Below are positions 8,657-17,311 of a stretch of DNA of 64,000 nucleotides, in pieces. Each line of letters starts with the position of its first letter. The first letter of the stretch is position 1. The DNA comes from JBMNMU01 sp050953505. GTDB taxonomy: Bacteria; Bacillota; Clostridia; Peptostreptococcales; Anaerovoracaceae. The stretch covers positions 248,001-312,000 of the forward strand of contig JBMNMU010000001.1 of assembly GCA_050953505.1 (NCBI GenBank), in the 5' to 3' direction. The notes beneath the pieces were generated by a model, which was not told the origin of the DNA, ran no database searches, and worked only from the letters and a program-made list of their open reading frames with translations. A program made the position numbers and the translations under genes.

Positions 8657-10198
8657 ATGACTAAGCTTGAGGAACTTCGCGCAAAAAAAGAAGCCATCGC
8701 CTTAGGCGGCGGCCCAAAAAGAATTGAAGCGCAACACGCCCAAGGAAAACTTACAGCAAGGGAGAGAATAGACCTGTTGTTTGATGAGGGCAGCTTCATT
8801 GAAATGGACACTTTTGTCCATCATAGAAGTATAAACTTTGACATGCCTGAGAAGCACGCGCCGGGAGATGGTGTTGTTACCGGTTATGGAACAGTTGACG
8901 GAAGGCTTGTTTTTGCTTATGCTCAGGACTTTACGGTACTTGGTGGCTCGCTAGGAGAATATCACGCGGAAAAAATTGTTAAGGTGCAGGAAATGGCCCT
9001 AAAAATGGGAGCCCCTATAGTAGGATTAAACGATTCCGGTGGTGCCAGGATTCAGGAAGGCGTTAACGCTCTTTCAGGTTTTGGAAAGATATTTTACAAC
9101 AACACTATATCCTCCGGTGTAATTCCACAGATTTCAGTCATCATGGGACCTTGTGCTGGCGGTGCTGTATATTCACCAGCCATCATGGACTTTGTATTTA
9201 TGGTGGATAAAACCAGCCAAATGTTCATTACAGGGCCTCAAGTAATAAAAACAGTAACGGGAGAAGATATTTCCTCTGAAAAGCTAGGTGGTGCTATGAC
9301 CCACAACTCTATAAGCGGAGTGGCACACTTTATGGGCAAAGATGATACAGATACCCTTGCTCAGGTAAGGGAGCTTTTAAGCTACATGCCGTCTAATAAT
9401 CTTGAAACTGCTCCAATTTATGCCACACAAGATGACATGAATAGATTGATACCGGAATTCAATGACATTATTCCTGAAAATCCAAATAAAGCTTATGATA
9501 TTTATGAAATTATAAAATTGCTCGCAGACGAAGGCAAATTCTATGATGTCATGCCTCATTATGCTAAAAACATCGTGACCTGCTTTATTCGTTTAGATGG
9601 GCAAACTGTTGGCGTTATTGCAAACCAGCCAAAGTTTTTGGCAGGATGCTTGGATATCAATGCATCTGACAAAGCTGCAAGATTTATAAGAAGATGCGAT
9701 GCTTTTAATATACCATTACTTACACTTGTTGACGTGCCTGGATTCCTACCTGGTACCGATCAAGAATATGGTGGCATTATCCGCCATGGGGCAAAGATGT
9801 TGTATGCTTATTGTGAGGCAACAGTGCCAAAGGTGACCATGATTCTCAGAAAAGCTTACGGTGGCGCATACATAGGAATGTGCAACAAAGAACTAGGAGC
9901 AGACATGGTATTTGCATGGCCAAACGCTGAGATTGCAGTAATGGGTGCTGAAGGCGCAGCTAATATCGTATTTAAGAATGAAATAAAAAATGCAGATGAT
10001 CCTATTGCGAAAAGGCAAGAAAAGGTTAAAGAGTATGAGGAAAGGTTTAACAACCCATACAGAGCTGCAGAACTGGGCTATGTAGACGATATTATAGAAC
10101 CTGCAACTGCCAGACCTCGAATCATCAGTGCATTTGATATGCTTGCTTCAAAGAGGCAGTCCTTGCCGGCTAAGAAACACGGTAATATCCCTCTGTAA
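8657..10198 (+). CDS. mmdA: Methylmalonyl-CoA decarboxylase alpha subunit (carboxyltransferase)
   Basis: This is a biotin-dependent carboxyltransferase of about 513 residues with both N- and C-terminal carboxyl-transferase halves. It opens with the family segment LTARERIDLLFDEGSF and carries the acyl-CoA/oxyanion stretches GGARIQEGV, GPCAGGAVYSPA and KAYGGAYIGMC. Length and motifs fit MmdA and the PccB family; glutaconyl-CoA decarboxylase alpha is longer (about 587). On its own it could be called propionyl-CoA carboxylase beta, but the three genes behind it are the membrane, anchor and biotin subunits of a Na+ pump. It would transfer the carboxyl group of (S)-methylmalonyl-CoA to biotin, releasing propionyl-CoA. 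AGGAGGA lies seven bases before ATG 8657. Confidence 0.88.
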   Translation: MTKLEELRAKKEAIALGGGPKRIEAQHAQGKLTARERIDLLFDEGSFIEMDTFVHHRSINFDMPEKHAPGDGVVTGYGTVDGRLVFAYAQDFTVLGGSLGEYHAEKIVKVQEMALKMGAPIVGLNDSGGARIQEGVNALSGFGKIFYNNTISSGVIPQISVIMGPCAGGAVYSPAIMDFVFMVDKTSQMFITGPQVIKTVTGEDISSEKLGGAMTHNSISGVAHFMGKDDTDTLAQVRELLSYMPSNNLETAPIYATQDDMNRLIPEFNDIIPENPNKAYDIYEIIKLLADEGKFYDVMPHYAKNIVTCFIRLDGQTVGVIANQPKFLAGCLDINASDKAARFIRRCDAFNIPLLTLVDVPGFLPGTDQEYGGIIRHGAKMLYAYCEATVPKVTMILRKAYGGAYIGMCNKELGADMVFAWPNAEIAVMGAEGAANIVFKNEIKNADDPIAKRQEKVKEYEERFNNPYRAAELGYVDDIIEPATARPRIISAFDMLASKRQSLPAKKHGNIPL

Positions 10199-10237
10199 GG
10201 CATGTACCAAAATAAAAAGAAAGAGGTGGGATAGAAA

Positions 10238-10690
10238 ATGGAAGATTTAACTTTGATGCAAAAATTTGCAGATCCCCAGCTTATTGACAACTTGTCAATG
10301 GTGGAACGAACAGAGGGCGCTTTAATTACTACATTGATGGGTATGGGCATTACGTTTATTGTCCTGGCATTATTATGGGTAATGATCGCCTTAATGACCA
10401 AAGCGATTCAAAAAAGCGAACATAAACCTGAGGAGAAGAACATAGAACCTGCAGTACTTAAACAAACTAGCGCTTCATCAAGTTCCGATGCTCCTGCTTT
10501 AGCAGAACAAGATGCTGCGACCCAGCCGGATACGGCGTTAATTGCTGTCATAGCTGCTGCAATTGCCGCAGTAGAAGGAAGCAGTACAGCAGAAAACCTA
10601 GTAATTAAAAGAATAAAAAGAATATCAGGAACCAGCACTGCCTGGAGTAAGGCAGGCGCTGGCGAATGTATAGATAGTAGGAAATTTTAA
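10238..10690 (+). CDS. mmdD: Decarboxylase delta subunit (OadG-like membrane anchor)
   Basis: This 150-residue protein has one strong transmembrane helix (about residues 29-54), an Ala-rich low-complexity middle that includes a second hydrophobic stretch (ALIAVIAAAIAAV), and a conserved C-terminal end with AWSKAGAGE. That layout is the OadG/MmdD family, small subunits that hold the carboxyltransferase on the membrane pump. It lies 39 bases after mmdA, behind an AAAGAGGTGGG-type ribosome binding site, and 45 bases before the biotin carrier gene. Sequence conservation in this family is low, so assignment depends partly on its position in the operon. Confidence 0.8.
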   Translation: MEDLTLMQKFADPQLIDNLSMVERTEGALITTLMGMGITFIVLALLWVMIALMTKAIQKSEHKPEEKNIEPAVLKQTSASSSSDAPALAEQDAATQPDTALIAVIAAAIAAVEGSSTAENLVIKRIKRISGTSTAWSKAGAGECIDSRKF

Positions 10691-10735
10691 AGAATTTGGA
10701 TTTCAAATCTATTTATGTTAAAGGAGATAATTGCT

Positions 10736-11143
10736 ATGAAAAAATATAATATTACCGTAAATGGCATCGCTTATGAGGTAGAAGTTGAAGAGATAAAATC
10801 AGGAACAGCCCCTGCACAGAAAGCAGTCTCTGCCCCAGCTCAATCAGCTCCTGCAGCTCCTGCCCCAAGTGCAGCACCTGCACCTGCTCCAGCTCCTACT
10901 CCTAGTCCAGCAGCGGCACCATCTGCCGGAGCCCAGGTTGTAGACAGCCCTATGCCGGGAACAATCCTAGACATTAAAGTAAAGCCGGGAGACGCTGTAA
11001 CAGAAGGTCAGGTTCTTATTATACTGGAGGCCATGAAAATGGAAAATGAAATCGTGGCGCCAGGAGCTGGTACCGTTGATACGATTCAGGTTACAAAGGG
11101 TGCAGCAGTTAATGCGGGAGATGTATTGCTATCTCTTAAGTAG
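10736..11143 (+). CDS. mmdC: Decarboxylase gamma subunit (biotin carboxyl carrier)
   Basis: The C-terminal ~70 residues form a biotinyl/lipoyl domain with the biotinylation motif EAMKMEN (target lysine near residue 100). A Pro-Ala-rich flexible linker follows the N-terminal KYNITVNGIAYEVEVEE segment. Such linkers let the biotin swing between carboxyltransferase and membrane decarboxylase. ATG 10736 is preferred because AAGGAG (10721-10726) sits nine bases before it; an upstream ATG at 10715 in the same frame has no such site. The protein is then 135 residues, normal for the family. Confidence 0.93.
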   Translation: MKKYNITVNGIAYEVEVEEIKSGTAPAQKAVSAPAQSAPAAPAPSAAPAPAPAPTPSPAAAPSAGAQVVDSPMPGTILDIKVKPGDAVTEGQVLIILEAMKMENEIVAPGAGTVDTIQVTKGAAVNAGDVLLSLK

Positions 11144-11186
11144 CCTCCCACTCAAATTTTGAAAATGGACAGGAGGTAAAAATAGA

Positions 11187-12362
11187 ATGATCATAGAGAC
11201 AATAGTTGAATTTATTGGCAGTATGGGTCTAACCAACATGGACGGTAAGAGCCTCATTATGATCCTTGTTGCGTTATTGTTCCTCTATCTTGCTATTAGG
11301 AGGGGCTTTGAACCTTTATTGCTCGTACCCATTGCCTTCGGAATGCTTCTTTCAAACTTGCCACTGTCAGGCATGTTTGATGCTACGGTAACTGCATTTG
11401 ATGCTTTTATGGATCCAAGCAAGACCGAAACCAGCGGAGGCTTGTTATATCAATTTTATAGCTTTAACAAGTTAGGAATTTTTCCACCCCTTATTTTCAT
11501 GGGAATCGGTGCTATGACGGATTTTGGCCCTCTGATTGCCAACCCTAAATCGCTGATGCTAGGGGCTGCTGCACAGTTTGGAATATTCACAACCTTTTTA
11601 GGTGCAGTACTGTTCTTCGGATTTACTGCTCAGGAAGCAGCTTCTATAGGTATTATTGGGGGGGCAGATGGTCCTACGGCTATATTCATTACGACTCAGC
11701 TTGCACCCCATCTGCTAGGTGCAGTTGCAGTAGCGGCTTATTCTTACATGGCCTTGGTACCTGTTATTCAGCCACCGATTATGAAGGCTCTTACGACAAA
11801 GAAAGAGCGAATGATCAAAATGGAGCAGCTGAGAAAAGTAAGCCAAAGGGAAAAGATCCTTTTCCCAATATTCGTAACTGTCATCGTTGTACTTATCCTT
11901 CCAGCAGCTTCTTCCCTAGTGGGTATGCTCATGCTGGGCAACCTATTTAAGGAAAGCGGAGTAACGGCGAGACTTGCTGATACGGCATCTAATGCTTTTA
12001 TAAATATTGTAACCATACTCCTTGGAATATCAGTTGGTGCATCGGCACAGGGCCCTACCTTCCTAGTTATTGATACCATACAGATTATTGTACTTGGCAT
12101 CGTAGCTTTTGGTATAGGCACTGCAGCAGGTGTTCTTCTAGGAAAACTAATGAATGCTTTAACCGGTGGGAAAATTAACCCTCTTATCGGATCAGCAGGG
12201 GTTTCTGCGGTTCCAATGGCAGCTCGTGTATCCCAGAAAGTTGGGCAGGCAGAAAATCCAACAAACTTTTTGCTGATGCATGCCATGGGACCTAATGTGG
12301 CCGGTGTTATCGGATCAGCTGTCGCCGCCGGAGTAATGCTATCCATGTTTAGTGGTTACTAA
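11187..12362 (+). CDS. mmdB: Na+-transporting decarboxylase beta subunit
   Basis: This 391-residue, highly hydrophobic protein matches the OadB/GcdB/MmdB family, which decarboxylates carboxybiotin and exports Na+. Conserved signatures are GIGAMTDFGPL, the IIGGADGPTAIF block with the key Asp, and the late HAMGPNVAGVIGSAV block. With alpha, delta and gamma upstream it completes the order mmdA-D-C-B, as described for Propionigenium; Veillonella also has an epsilon subunit, not seen here. AGGAGG precedes ATG 11187. Long minus-strand frames inside this gene are shadows of its biased codons. Confidence 0.93.
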   Translation: MIIETIVEFIGSMGLTNMDGKSLIMILVALLFLYLAIRRGFEPLLLVPIAFGMLLSNLPLSGMFDATVTAFDAFMDPSKTETSGGLLYQFYSFNKLGIFPPLIFMGIGAMTDFGPLIANPKSLMLGAAAQFGIFTTFLGAVLFFGFTAQEAASIGIIGGADGPTAIFITTQLAPHLLGAVAVAAYSYMALVPVIQPPIMKALTTKKERMIKMEQLRKVSQREKILFPIFVTVIVVLILPAASSLVGMLMLGNLFKESGVTARLADTASNAFINIVTILLGISVGASAQGPTFLVIDTIQIIVLGIVAFGIGTAAGVLLGKLMNALTGGKINPLIGSAGVSAVPMAARVSQKVGQAENPTNFLLMHAMGPNVAGVIGSAVAAGVMLSMFSGY

Positions 12363-12436
12363 AATATTGGGAGTTCATGAGTTCCAGAATATATATACAC
12401 TTTCTTTCTTAGCATGATAACCTATATTAAAATAAA

Positions 12437-12471
12437 TAAAAGCCGGGCTCAGAAATGAGTCTGGTTTTTAT
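12437..12471 (+). terminator. Terminator after the decarboxylase operon
   Basis: A 13- to 14-base stem with several G-U pairs (12437-12450 with 12457-12470, GCCGGGCTC facing GAGTCTGGT) ends in a T-rich tail. It closes the mmd operon before coaX. Confidence 0.65.
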
Positions 12472-12618
12472 TTGTTGTCAGGCTTATTTTAATTGTAAAA
12501 CTCAAACAATTGGTTTATACTATAACAGTTAATATCCATCGATGCCTTGAAGCCAGAAAATAAGTTGAGAATGGCAAGTATACAGTCTGGCTTATAGATA
12601 ATGGGAGGAAGAACAGAT

Positions 12619-13413
12619 ATGTTATTAGCATTTGATGTTGGGAATACCAACATAGTACTAGGAGTCTTTAAAGACGGCAATCTGATTCAAAACTGGAGAA
12701 TAGAAACGGATTATAATAAAAGTGCAGATGAATATGGTATGCTCATTAATCAGCTGTTTTGTTATGAAGGATTGAACATCAAAGAGGTTAAAGATGTCAT
12801 TATCTCAACGGTAGTTCCATCCATACTATACACTTTACAGCATTTATCCATGAAATATTTTAATAGAAGAGCCCTTGTGGTAGGACCCGGCATAAAGACT
12901 GGCCTAATTGTAAAGTACGATAATCCTAAACAGGTGGGAGCTGATAGGGTGGTCAACGCAGTTGCAGCCTTGCACAAATACGGTGGCCCCTTGGTCATCG
13001 TTGACTTTGGGACAGCAACAACTTTCTGTGCCGTAACGGGAGATTATGAGTACCTAGGTGGAACCATATCACCAGGATTAAAGATTGCTTCCGATGCATT
13101 GTTTGAGAAAACCGCTAAGCTTCCTAAGGTAGAATTGGAAGATCCAGGGAGGGCTATTTGCAGAAACACCATAGAAAGTATGCAATCCGGCTTGGTTTAT
13201 GGTCACATGGGAACAGTAGACTTTATTATTAGAAAGATAAAAAAGGAACTGAAGAGTTATACAAAATCTGATAAAGAACCCAGGGTCATCGCTACCGGCG
13301 GTTTAGCTTCTTTAATAAATAGCGGAATAGATAGTATTGATTATGTAGACAAGCTTCTGACTTTAGAAGGTCTTTATCTAATATACGAAAAAAACAAAGG
13401 ACGCAGAGGATGA
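12619..13413 (+). CDS. coaX: Type III pantothenate kinase
   Basis: CoaX phosphorylates pantothenate in the first step of coenzyme A synthesis. The protein opens with the ASKHA phosphate motif FDVGNTN and has GADRVVNAVAA, DFGTATTF and GGTISPGLK, all diagnostic of the type III enzyme. The start is set at ATG 12619 because GGGAGGA lies just before it; the in-frame ATG at 12601 would put this ribosome binding site inside the gene. Length is then 264 residues, normal. Its stop overlaps the dusB start (ATGA), so the two are translationally coupled, the usual Firmicutes arrangement. Confidence 0.95.
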   Translation: MLLAFDVGNTNIVLGVFKDGNLIQNWRIETDYNKSADEYGMLINQLFCYEGLNIKEVKDVIISTVVPSILYTLQHLSMKYFNRRALVVGPGIKTGLIVKYDNPKQVGADRVVNAVAALHKYGGPLVIVDFGTATTFCAVTGDYEYLGGTISPGLKIASDALFEKTAKLPKVELEDPGRAICRNTIESMQSGLVYGHMGTVDFIIRKIKKELKSYTKSDKEPRVIATGGLASLINSGIDSIDYVDKLLTLEGLYLIYEKNKGRRG

Positions 13414-14372
13414 AAATTGGAAATATTAGACTGGAGAACCCTTTCTTCTTGGCACCCTTAGCGGGAATCACAGATAGTTCATTCAGAAGGATTTGTAAAA
13501 AGCAGGGAGCCGGTCTTGTGTATTCTGAAATGATCAGTGCAAAAGGTTTTTATTATAATGATAAGGCAACGGAGCGCCTGCTTCAATATTACGAAGAGGA
13601 ACAACCCCTTGCCTACCAAATTTTTGGTTCTGAGCCTGAGATTATAGCTTATACATCAAAAGCTCTTTCAGAGAGGGAAAATGTTTTACTTGATATTAAT
13701 ATGGGCTGTCCCGTTCCCAAGGTAGTAAAAAATGGGGAGGGCTCTGCTCTCCTAAAAACTCCCCATCAAGCGGCCACCCTTATAAGAGCCGCGGTGGAGA
13801 ATACCCATAAACCCGTCACAGCCAAAATTAGAATAGGTTGGGATGAAAATAGCGTTAATGCAGTAGAAGTGGCGAAGGCTATTGAAGCGGCTGGAGCTAG
13901 CGCCATCGCTGTACACGGTAGGACCAGACAGCAGTTTTACAGCGGTAAAGCCGATTGGAGCATGATAAATAAGGTGAAAAAGGCGGTTAACATTCCTGTT
14001 ATTGGAAATGGGGATGTTTTCTCAGGAGAAGACGCCCTTCGCCTTATGGAGGAAACCCAATGCGATTTTGTAATGATTGCAAGAGGCGCATTAGGAAATC
14101 CATGGATTTTTCGTGAAGCACTGGCCTTGTGGAAGGGAATGCAGCCTCCACCTGGACCTACTATTGAGGAAAAGGTGTCTACCATGATCAAGCATCTTAA
14201 AATGCTAGTTGCAGATAAGGGTGAACATGTGGCAGTAAGGGAAATGAGAAAGCATGTAGGCTGGTATATTAAAGGAATGAAGGGTTCTGCAGAGATTCGC
14301 AGGAAAGTGAATACCATAGATAATGTAGAGTTATTGATTCAGACAATAAAAGGGTTACTGCTCACAACGTAA
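13410..14372 (+). CDS. dusB: tRNA-dihydrouridine synthase (DusB-like)
   Basis: This flavoenzyme reduces uridines in the tRNA D-loop to dihydrouridine with NAD(P)H. FMN-site and catalytic features are visible: APLAGITD at the N-terminus, INMGCPVPKVVKNGEGSALL with the catalytic Cys, HGRTRQQFYSG, and GNGDVFSGEDA followed by MIARGALGNPW. Length (320) is typical. It overlaps coaX by four bases. Its usual successors greA and lysS follow after a 331-base gap. Confidence 0.94.
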   Translation: MKIGNIRLENPFFLAPLAGITDSSFRRICKKQGAGLVYSEMISAKGFYYNDKATERLLQYYEEEQPLAYQIFGSEPEIIAYTSKALSERENVLLDINMGCPVPKVVKNGEGSALLKTPHQAATLIRAAVENTHKPVTAKIRIGWDENSVNAVEVAKAIEAAGASAIAVHGRTRQQFYSGKADWSMINKVKKAVNIPVIGNGDVFSGEDALRLMEETQCDFVMIARGALGNPWIFREALALWKGMQPPPGPTIEEKVSTMIKHLKMLVADKGEHVAVREMRKHVGWYIKGMKGSAEIRRKVNTIDNVELLIQTIKGLLLTT

Positions 14373-14703
14373 GTCAGTTCCCCTCTGAAATCGGGCAACA
14401 TGTCCAGCTCCTTTCAAACACGTTTACAATAGTAACCAGAGATTTCACGGTAATCCCTCAAGGCTTGGAATTCCTTGACAATCTTTTGTGTATCCATTAT
14501 AATATTGCGCATATGAGCAGCTAATTTGAAATATACTTCAATAGTTGCACTAAATTAGAATAGATATTTTTTGTTGAGCGCCTTTCAGTTTTAGAAGCGC
14601 CAAATTTTTTAATTGGGCACAACAAGATTCTTAAAATATGTAATTTTAAGATATCTATCGTAATAATAATAGAAGAAAACTTAAAATATAAGGAGTAAGT
14701 AAT
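14373..14703. other. Gap between dusB and greA
   Basis: These 331 bases hold no convincing gene. A short minus-strand frame around 14420-14520 has coding-like composition but is broken by stops and unrecognised. No strong terminator follows dusB. Close to greA lies the AT-rich dyad listed separately. Confidence 0.5.
14630..14650. promoter_or_regulatory. Perfect AT-rich dyad upstream of greA
   Basis: CTTAAAAT (14630-14637), five bases and ATTTTAAG (14643-14650) form a perfect inverted repeat. The same half-site, CTTAAAATAT, recurs exactly 50 bases further on (14680-14689), touching the greA ribosome binding site. It may be an operator, but AT-rich dyads also arise by chance. Confidence 0.35.
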
Positions 14704-15177
14704 ATGTCTGAAGAATTGCTGTTAACTAAAGAAGGTTATGAAAAAATCGTAGCAGAGCACGAGGAGCTCGTTACTGTTCGAAGGAAAGAAGTAGCTGAAA
14801 GAATCAAAGAAGCAATATCCTATGGGGACATCTCAGAAAACTCAGAATACGACTCAGCAAAAAATGAACAAGCCGAATTGGAAGAAAAAATTAACAAGCT
14901 AGAAAACATGATCCGTAAAGCAAAAATTATTGATGAATCAAGTATTTCTATGGATCAGGTGGGCGTTGGATTGAAGGTCAAAGTAAGAGAGCTAGATGAC
15001 AACGAAACCATGGAATTTGCTATAGTCGGATCAACAGAGGCGGAGCCTTTTTTAGGGAAAATTTCAAATGAATCACTAGTAGGCCGCGCACTTGTCGGAA
15101 AAAAGGTGAATGATGTGGTAGAGATTCAAGTCCCCGATGGAGTGGCTCGGTATGAGATATTAGAAATATTTAGATAA
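14704..15177 (+). CDS. greA: Transcription elongation factor GreA
   Basis: GreA enters the RNA polymerase secondary channel and triggers cleavage of backtracked RNA. The 157-residue protein has the N-terminal coiled coil with the acidic tip segment (DISENSEYDSAKNEQ) and the C-terminal FKBP-like domain (EPFLGKISNESLVGRALVGKK). AAGGAG precedes ATG 14704. lysS follows after 49 bases, so greA and lysS are probably cotranscribed. Confidence 0.96.
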   Translation: MSEELLLTKEGYEKIVAEHEELVTVRRKEVAERIKEAISYGDISENSEYDSAKNEQAELEEKINKLENMIRKAKIIDESSISMDQVGVGLKVKVRELDDNETMEFAIVGSTEAEPFLGKISNESLVGRALVGKKVNDVVEIQVPDGVARYEILEIFR

Positions 15178-15226
15178 ACTCCTATGAACCATTAGCTTTA
15201 TAGGAATGGAGAAAAGAGGAAACTGT

Positions 15227-16753
15227 ATGAGTACAAAGGATAAAGATATAATTAAGGATAATCAGGAATCAGAACTAGATACTGAAGTAACTGAAGAGAG
15301 TTTAAATGAAATGCGTCAAATAAGACGTGAAAAGCTAAAAAAACTTCAGGAAATGGGAAGAAACCCCTTTACAGCGGAAACCTGGGATGTCAACAGTTTT
15401 AGTGTAGATATCAAGGAAAATTTTGATTCCATGGAAGGTCAAAGTGTAAGCTGTGCCGGAAGAATTATGGCAAAAAGGCAGATGGGGAAGGCCAGCTTTA
15501 TTGATATTCAAGACAAACAAGGCCGTATACAATGCTATATTAAACAGGATACAATAACCCCGGAGGAATATGAAATCTTTTTGACCTATGATATTGGTGA
15601 TATTGTTGGTGTCGTGGGAGAGGTTTTTAAAACCAGGCACGGTGAGATTTCTATAAAGGTAGAAGAAATTAAGCTCCTTACTAAGTCTTTGCAAATATTG
15701 CCAAACAAATTCCAAGGCCTTAAAGATCAAGAACTCAGGTACAGACAAAGATACGTAGATTTAATCATGAATCCTGAAGTCAAAGAAACTTTTATCCTCC
15801 GTTCCAAGTTGATAAAAGAAATAAGATCTTTCCTAGATGGCAGGGACTTCTTGGAGGTTGACACACCTATTTTAACGACTATTGCCGGTGGAGCTAACGC
15901 TAGACCTTTTGAAACACACCATAACACCCTAGATTTAGATATGAAATTAAGAATATCCAACGAGCTTTATTTAAAGAGGCTTATTGTAGGTGGCTTTGAC
16001 AGAGTCTATGAAATGGGAAAAATGTTTCGAAATGAAGGAATGGACAGAAACCACAACCCTGAATATACTTCCATGGAATTATATCAGGCTTATGGCAAAA
16101 TGGAAGATATGATGGATATCACTGAGAATATGATTTCTCAGATTGCGCAAAAAGTATTAGGGACTATGGAGATTAACTACCAGGGTAAGGAGTTTGACCT
16201 TACACCACCATGGCAAAGACTTTCTATGCAAGATGCAGTGAAAAAGTGGCTAGGGGAGGATTTTGACCAGATTCAAACTGACGAAGAAGCAAGAGAAGTT
16301 GCTAGAAAATATAATCTTGAAGATGTTGAAAAAATGACAAGGGGTCATGTTATTTGTGAGCTCTTCGAAGAATACTGCGAAGAACACCTAGAAGGGCCCA
16401 TATTTATTACAGGACATCCTGTTGAGGTTTCACCATTGGCAAAGAGAGACCCTGAAGACCCAAGAATTACACGAAGATTTGAGGCCTATATCAACACTTG
16501 GGAGATTGCCAATGCATTTTCTGAGCTGAATGATCCTATTGATCAATATCAGAGATTTAAGACTCAGCAGGAGCAGCTAGAAGAGGGAGATGACGAAGCC
16601 CATCCTATGGATGAAGACTTTGTAAATGCTTTAGAGGTAGGGATGCCTCCTACAGGTGGTCTAGGAATCGGCATAGACAGAGTGCTTATGCTGTTGACAG
16701 ATTCCCCGTCTATTAGAGATATTATCCTATTCCCAACTATGAAACCTCTGTAG
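15227..16753 (+). CDS. lysS: Lysyl-tRNA synthetase, class II
   Basis: LysS charges tRNA-Lys. An N-terminal OB-fold anticodon-binding domain (AGRIMAKRQMGKASF region) is followed by the class II core, with motif 2 seen as FRNEGMDRNHNPEYT and motif 3 as GLGIGIDRVLML. ATG 15227 is chosen because AGAGGA lies six bases before it; the in-frame ATG at 15206 has its AGGA directly adjacent, too close to work. The resulting 508 residues are normal for the family. No terminator is seen after it: the 188-bp repeats begin ten bases past the stop codon. Confidence 0.95.
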   Translation: MSTKDKDIIKDNQESELDTEVTEESLNEMRQIRREKLKKLQEMGRNPFTAETWDVNSFSVDIKENFDSMEGQSVSCAGRIMAKRQMGKASFIDIQDKQGRIQCYIKQDTITPEEYEIFLTYDIGDIVGVVGEVFKTRHGEISIKVEEIKLLTKSLQILPNKFQGLKDQELRYRQRYVDLIMNPEVKETFILRSKLIKEIRSFLDGRDFLEVDTPILTTIAGGANARPFETHHNTLDLDMKLRISNELYLKRLIVGGFDRVYEMGKMFRNEGMDRNHNPEYTSMELYQAYGKMEDMMDITENMISQIAQKVLGTMEINYQGKEFDLTPPWQRLSMQDAVKKWLGEDFDQIQTDEEAREVARKYNLEDVEKMTRGHVICELFEEYCEEHLEGPIFITGHPVEVSPLAKRDPEDPRITRRFEAYINTWEIANAFSELNDPIDQYQRFKTQQEQLEEGDDEAHPMDEDFVNALEVGMPPTGGLGIGIDRVLMLLTDSPSIRDIILFPTMKPL

Positions 16754-16762
16754 GCACGCTAT

Positions 16763-17179
16763 AATTGTCCACAGCGGTGTTACTGCGACGCAAATACGCT
16801 GCTCACGTAGCATGAAGTACGCTCCGCTGCGTTTTGCATCTTGTGCCTAGCTGTGAACAATTCTATCTGCGCCTACAGATTAGCAGAAAGTCTTTATGAC
16901 TTTTGCCATTAGCGATGCAGCCCGCGGGACGAATGTCCCGTGTGATGATCAATTGTCCACAGCGGTGTTACTGCGACGCAAATACGCTGCTCACGTAGCA
17001 TGAAGTACGCTCCGCTGCGTTTTGCATCTTGTGCCTAGCTGTGAATAATTCTATCTGCGCCTACAGATTAGCAGGAAGTCTTTATGACTTTTGCCATTAA
17101 CGATGCAGCCCGCGGGACGAATGTCCCGTGAGATGATCAATTGCCCACAGCGGTGTTACTGCGACGCAAATACGCTGCT
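16763..17179. repeat. 188-bp direct repeat, two full copies and one partial
   Basis: The unit starts with AATTGTCCACAGC at 16763, 16951 and, with one change, 17139, exactly 188 bases apart. The third copy breaks off after about 40 bases. Within each full unit the first ~100 bases are bounded by inverted ends (AATTGTCCACAGC and GCTGTGAACAATT). The remaining 88 bases hold small hairpins: ATCTG/CAGAT, AAAGTC/GACTTT and CGGGAC/GTCCCG. No reading frame of interest is present. It is richer in GC than its surroundings and fills most of the lysS-asnS gap, together with the hairpin before asnS. Confidence 0.92.
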
Positions 17180-17262
17180 AGAGATACAGCTCACGGAATG
17201 AAGGCACCGTGTGACAAATTGCTTATTAGCCACAGTATTTTAAGAAAGATAAAATCAACTTG

Positions 17263-17286
17263 AAAGGTTTGCTGCGGCAAACTTTT
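17263..17286 (+). terminator. Hairpin with T-rich arm just before asnS
   Basis: The stem AAAGGTTTGC / GCAAACTTTT around a TGCG loop looks like a compact terminator, placed 26 bases before the asnS start. It could end lysS transcripts or act as an attenuator in the asnS leader. I saw no T-box motif upstream. Confidence 0.5.
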
Positions 17287-17311
17287 CTTGCTTAAAGAGG
17301 AGATCAGTAGA

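Noticed and set aside
11768..12346. Minus-strand 192-codon frame
   Set aside because: It lies wholly inside the well-supported beta subunit gene and is a by-product of its codon bias.
14400..14525. Minus-strand gene remnant between dusB and greA
   Set aside because: A short coding-like stretch is interrupted by stops, and I could not match it to any family; not supported enough to call a pseudogene.
16763..17062. Insertion sequence
   Set aside because: There are inverted ends, but no transposase frame of any size and no clear target duplication; kept only as a structured repeat.
16754..17311. T-box riboswitch upstream of asnS
   Set aside because: No T-box consensus (AGGGTGGNACCGCG-like) or specifier loop was found; the same holds for lysS, proS and the cysE leader.
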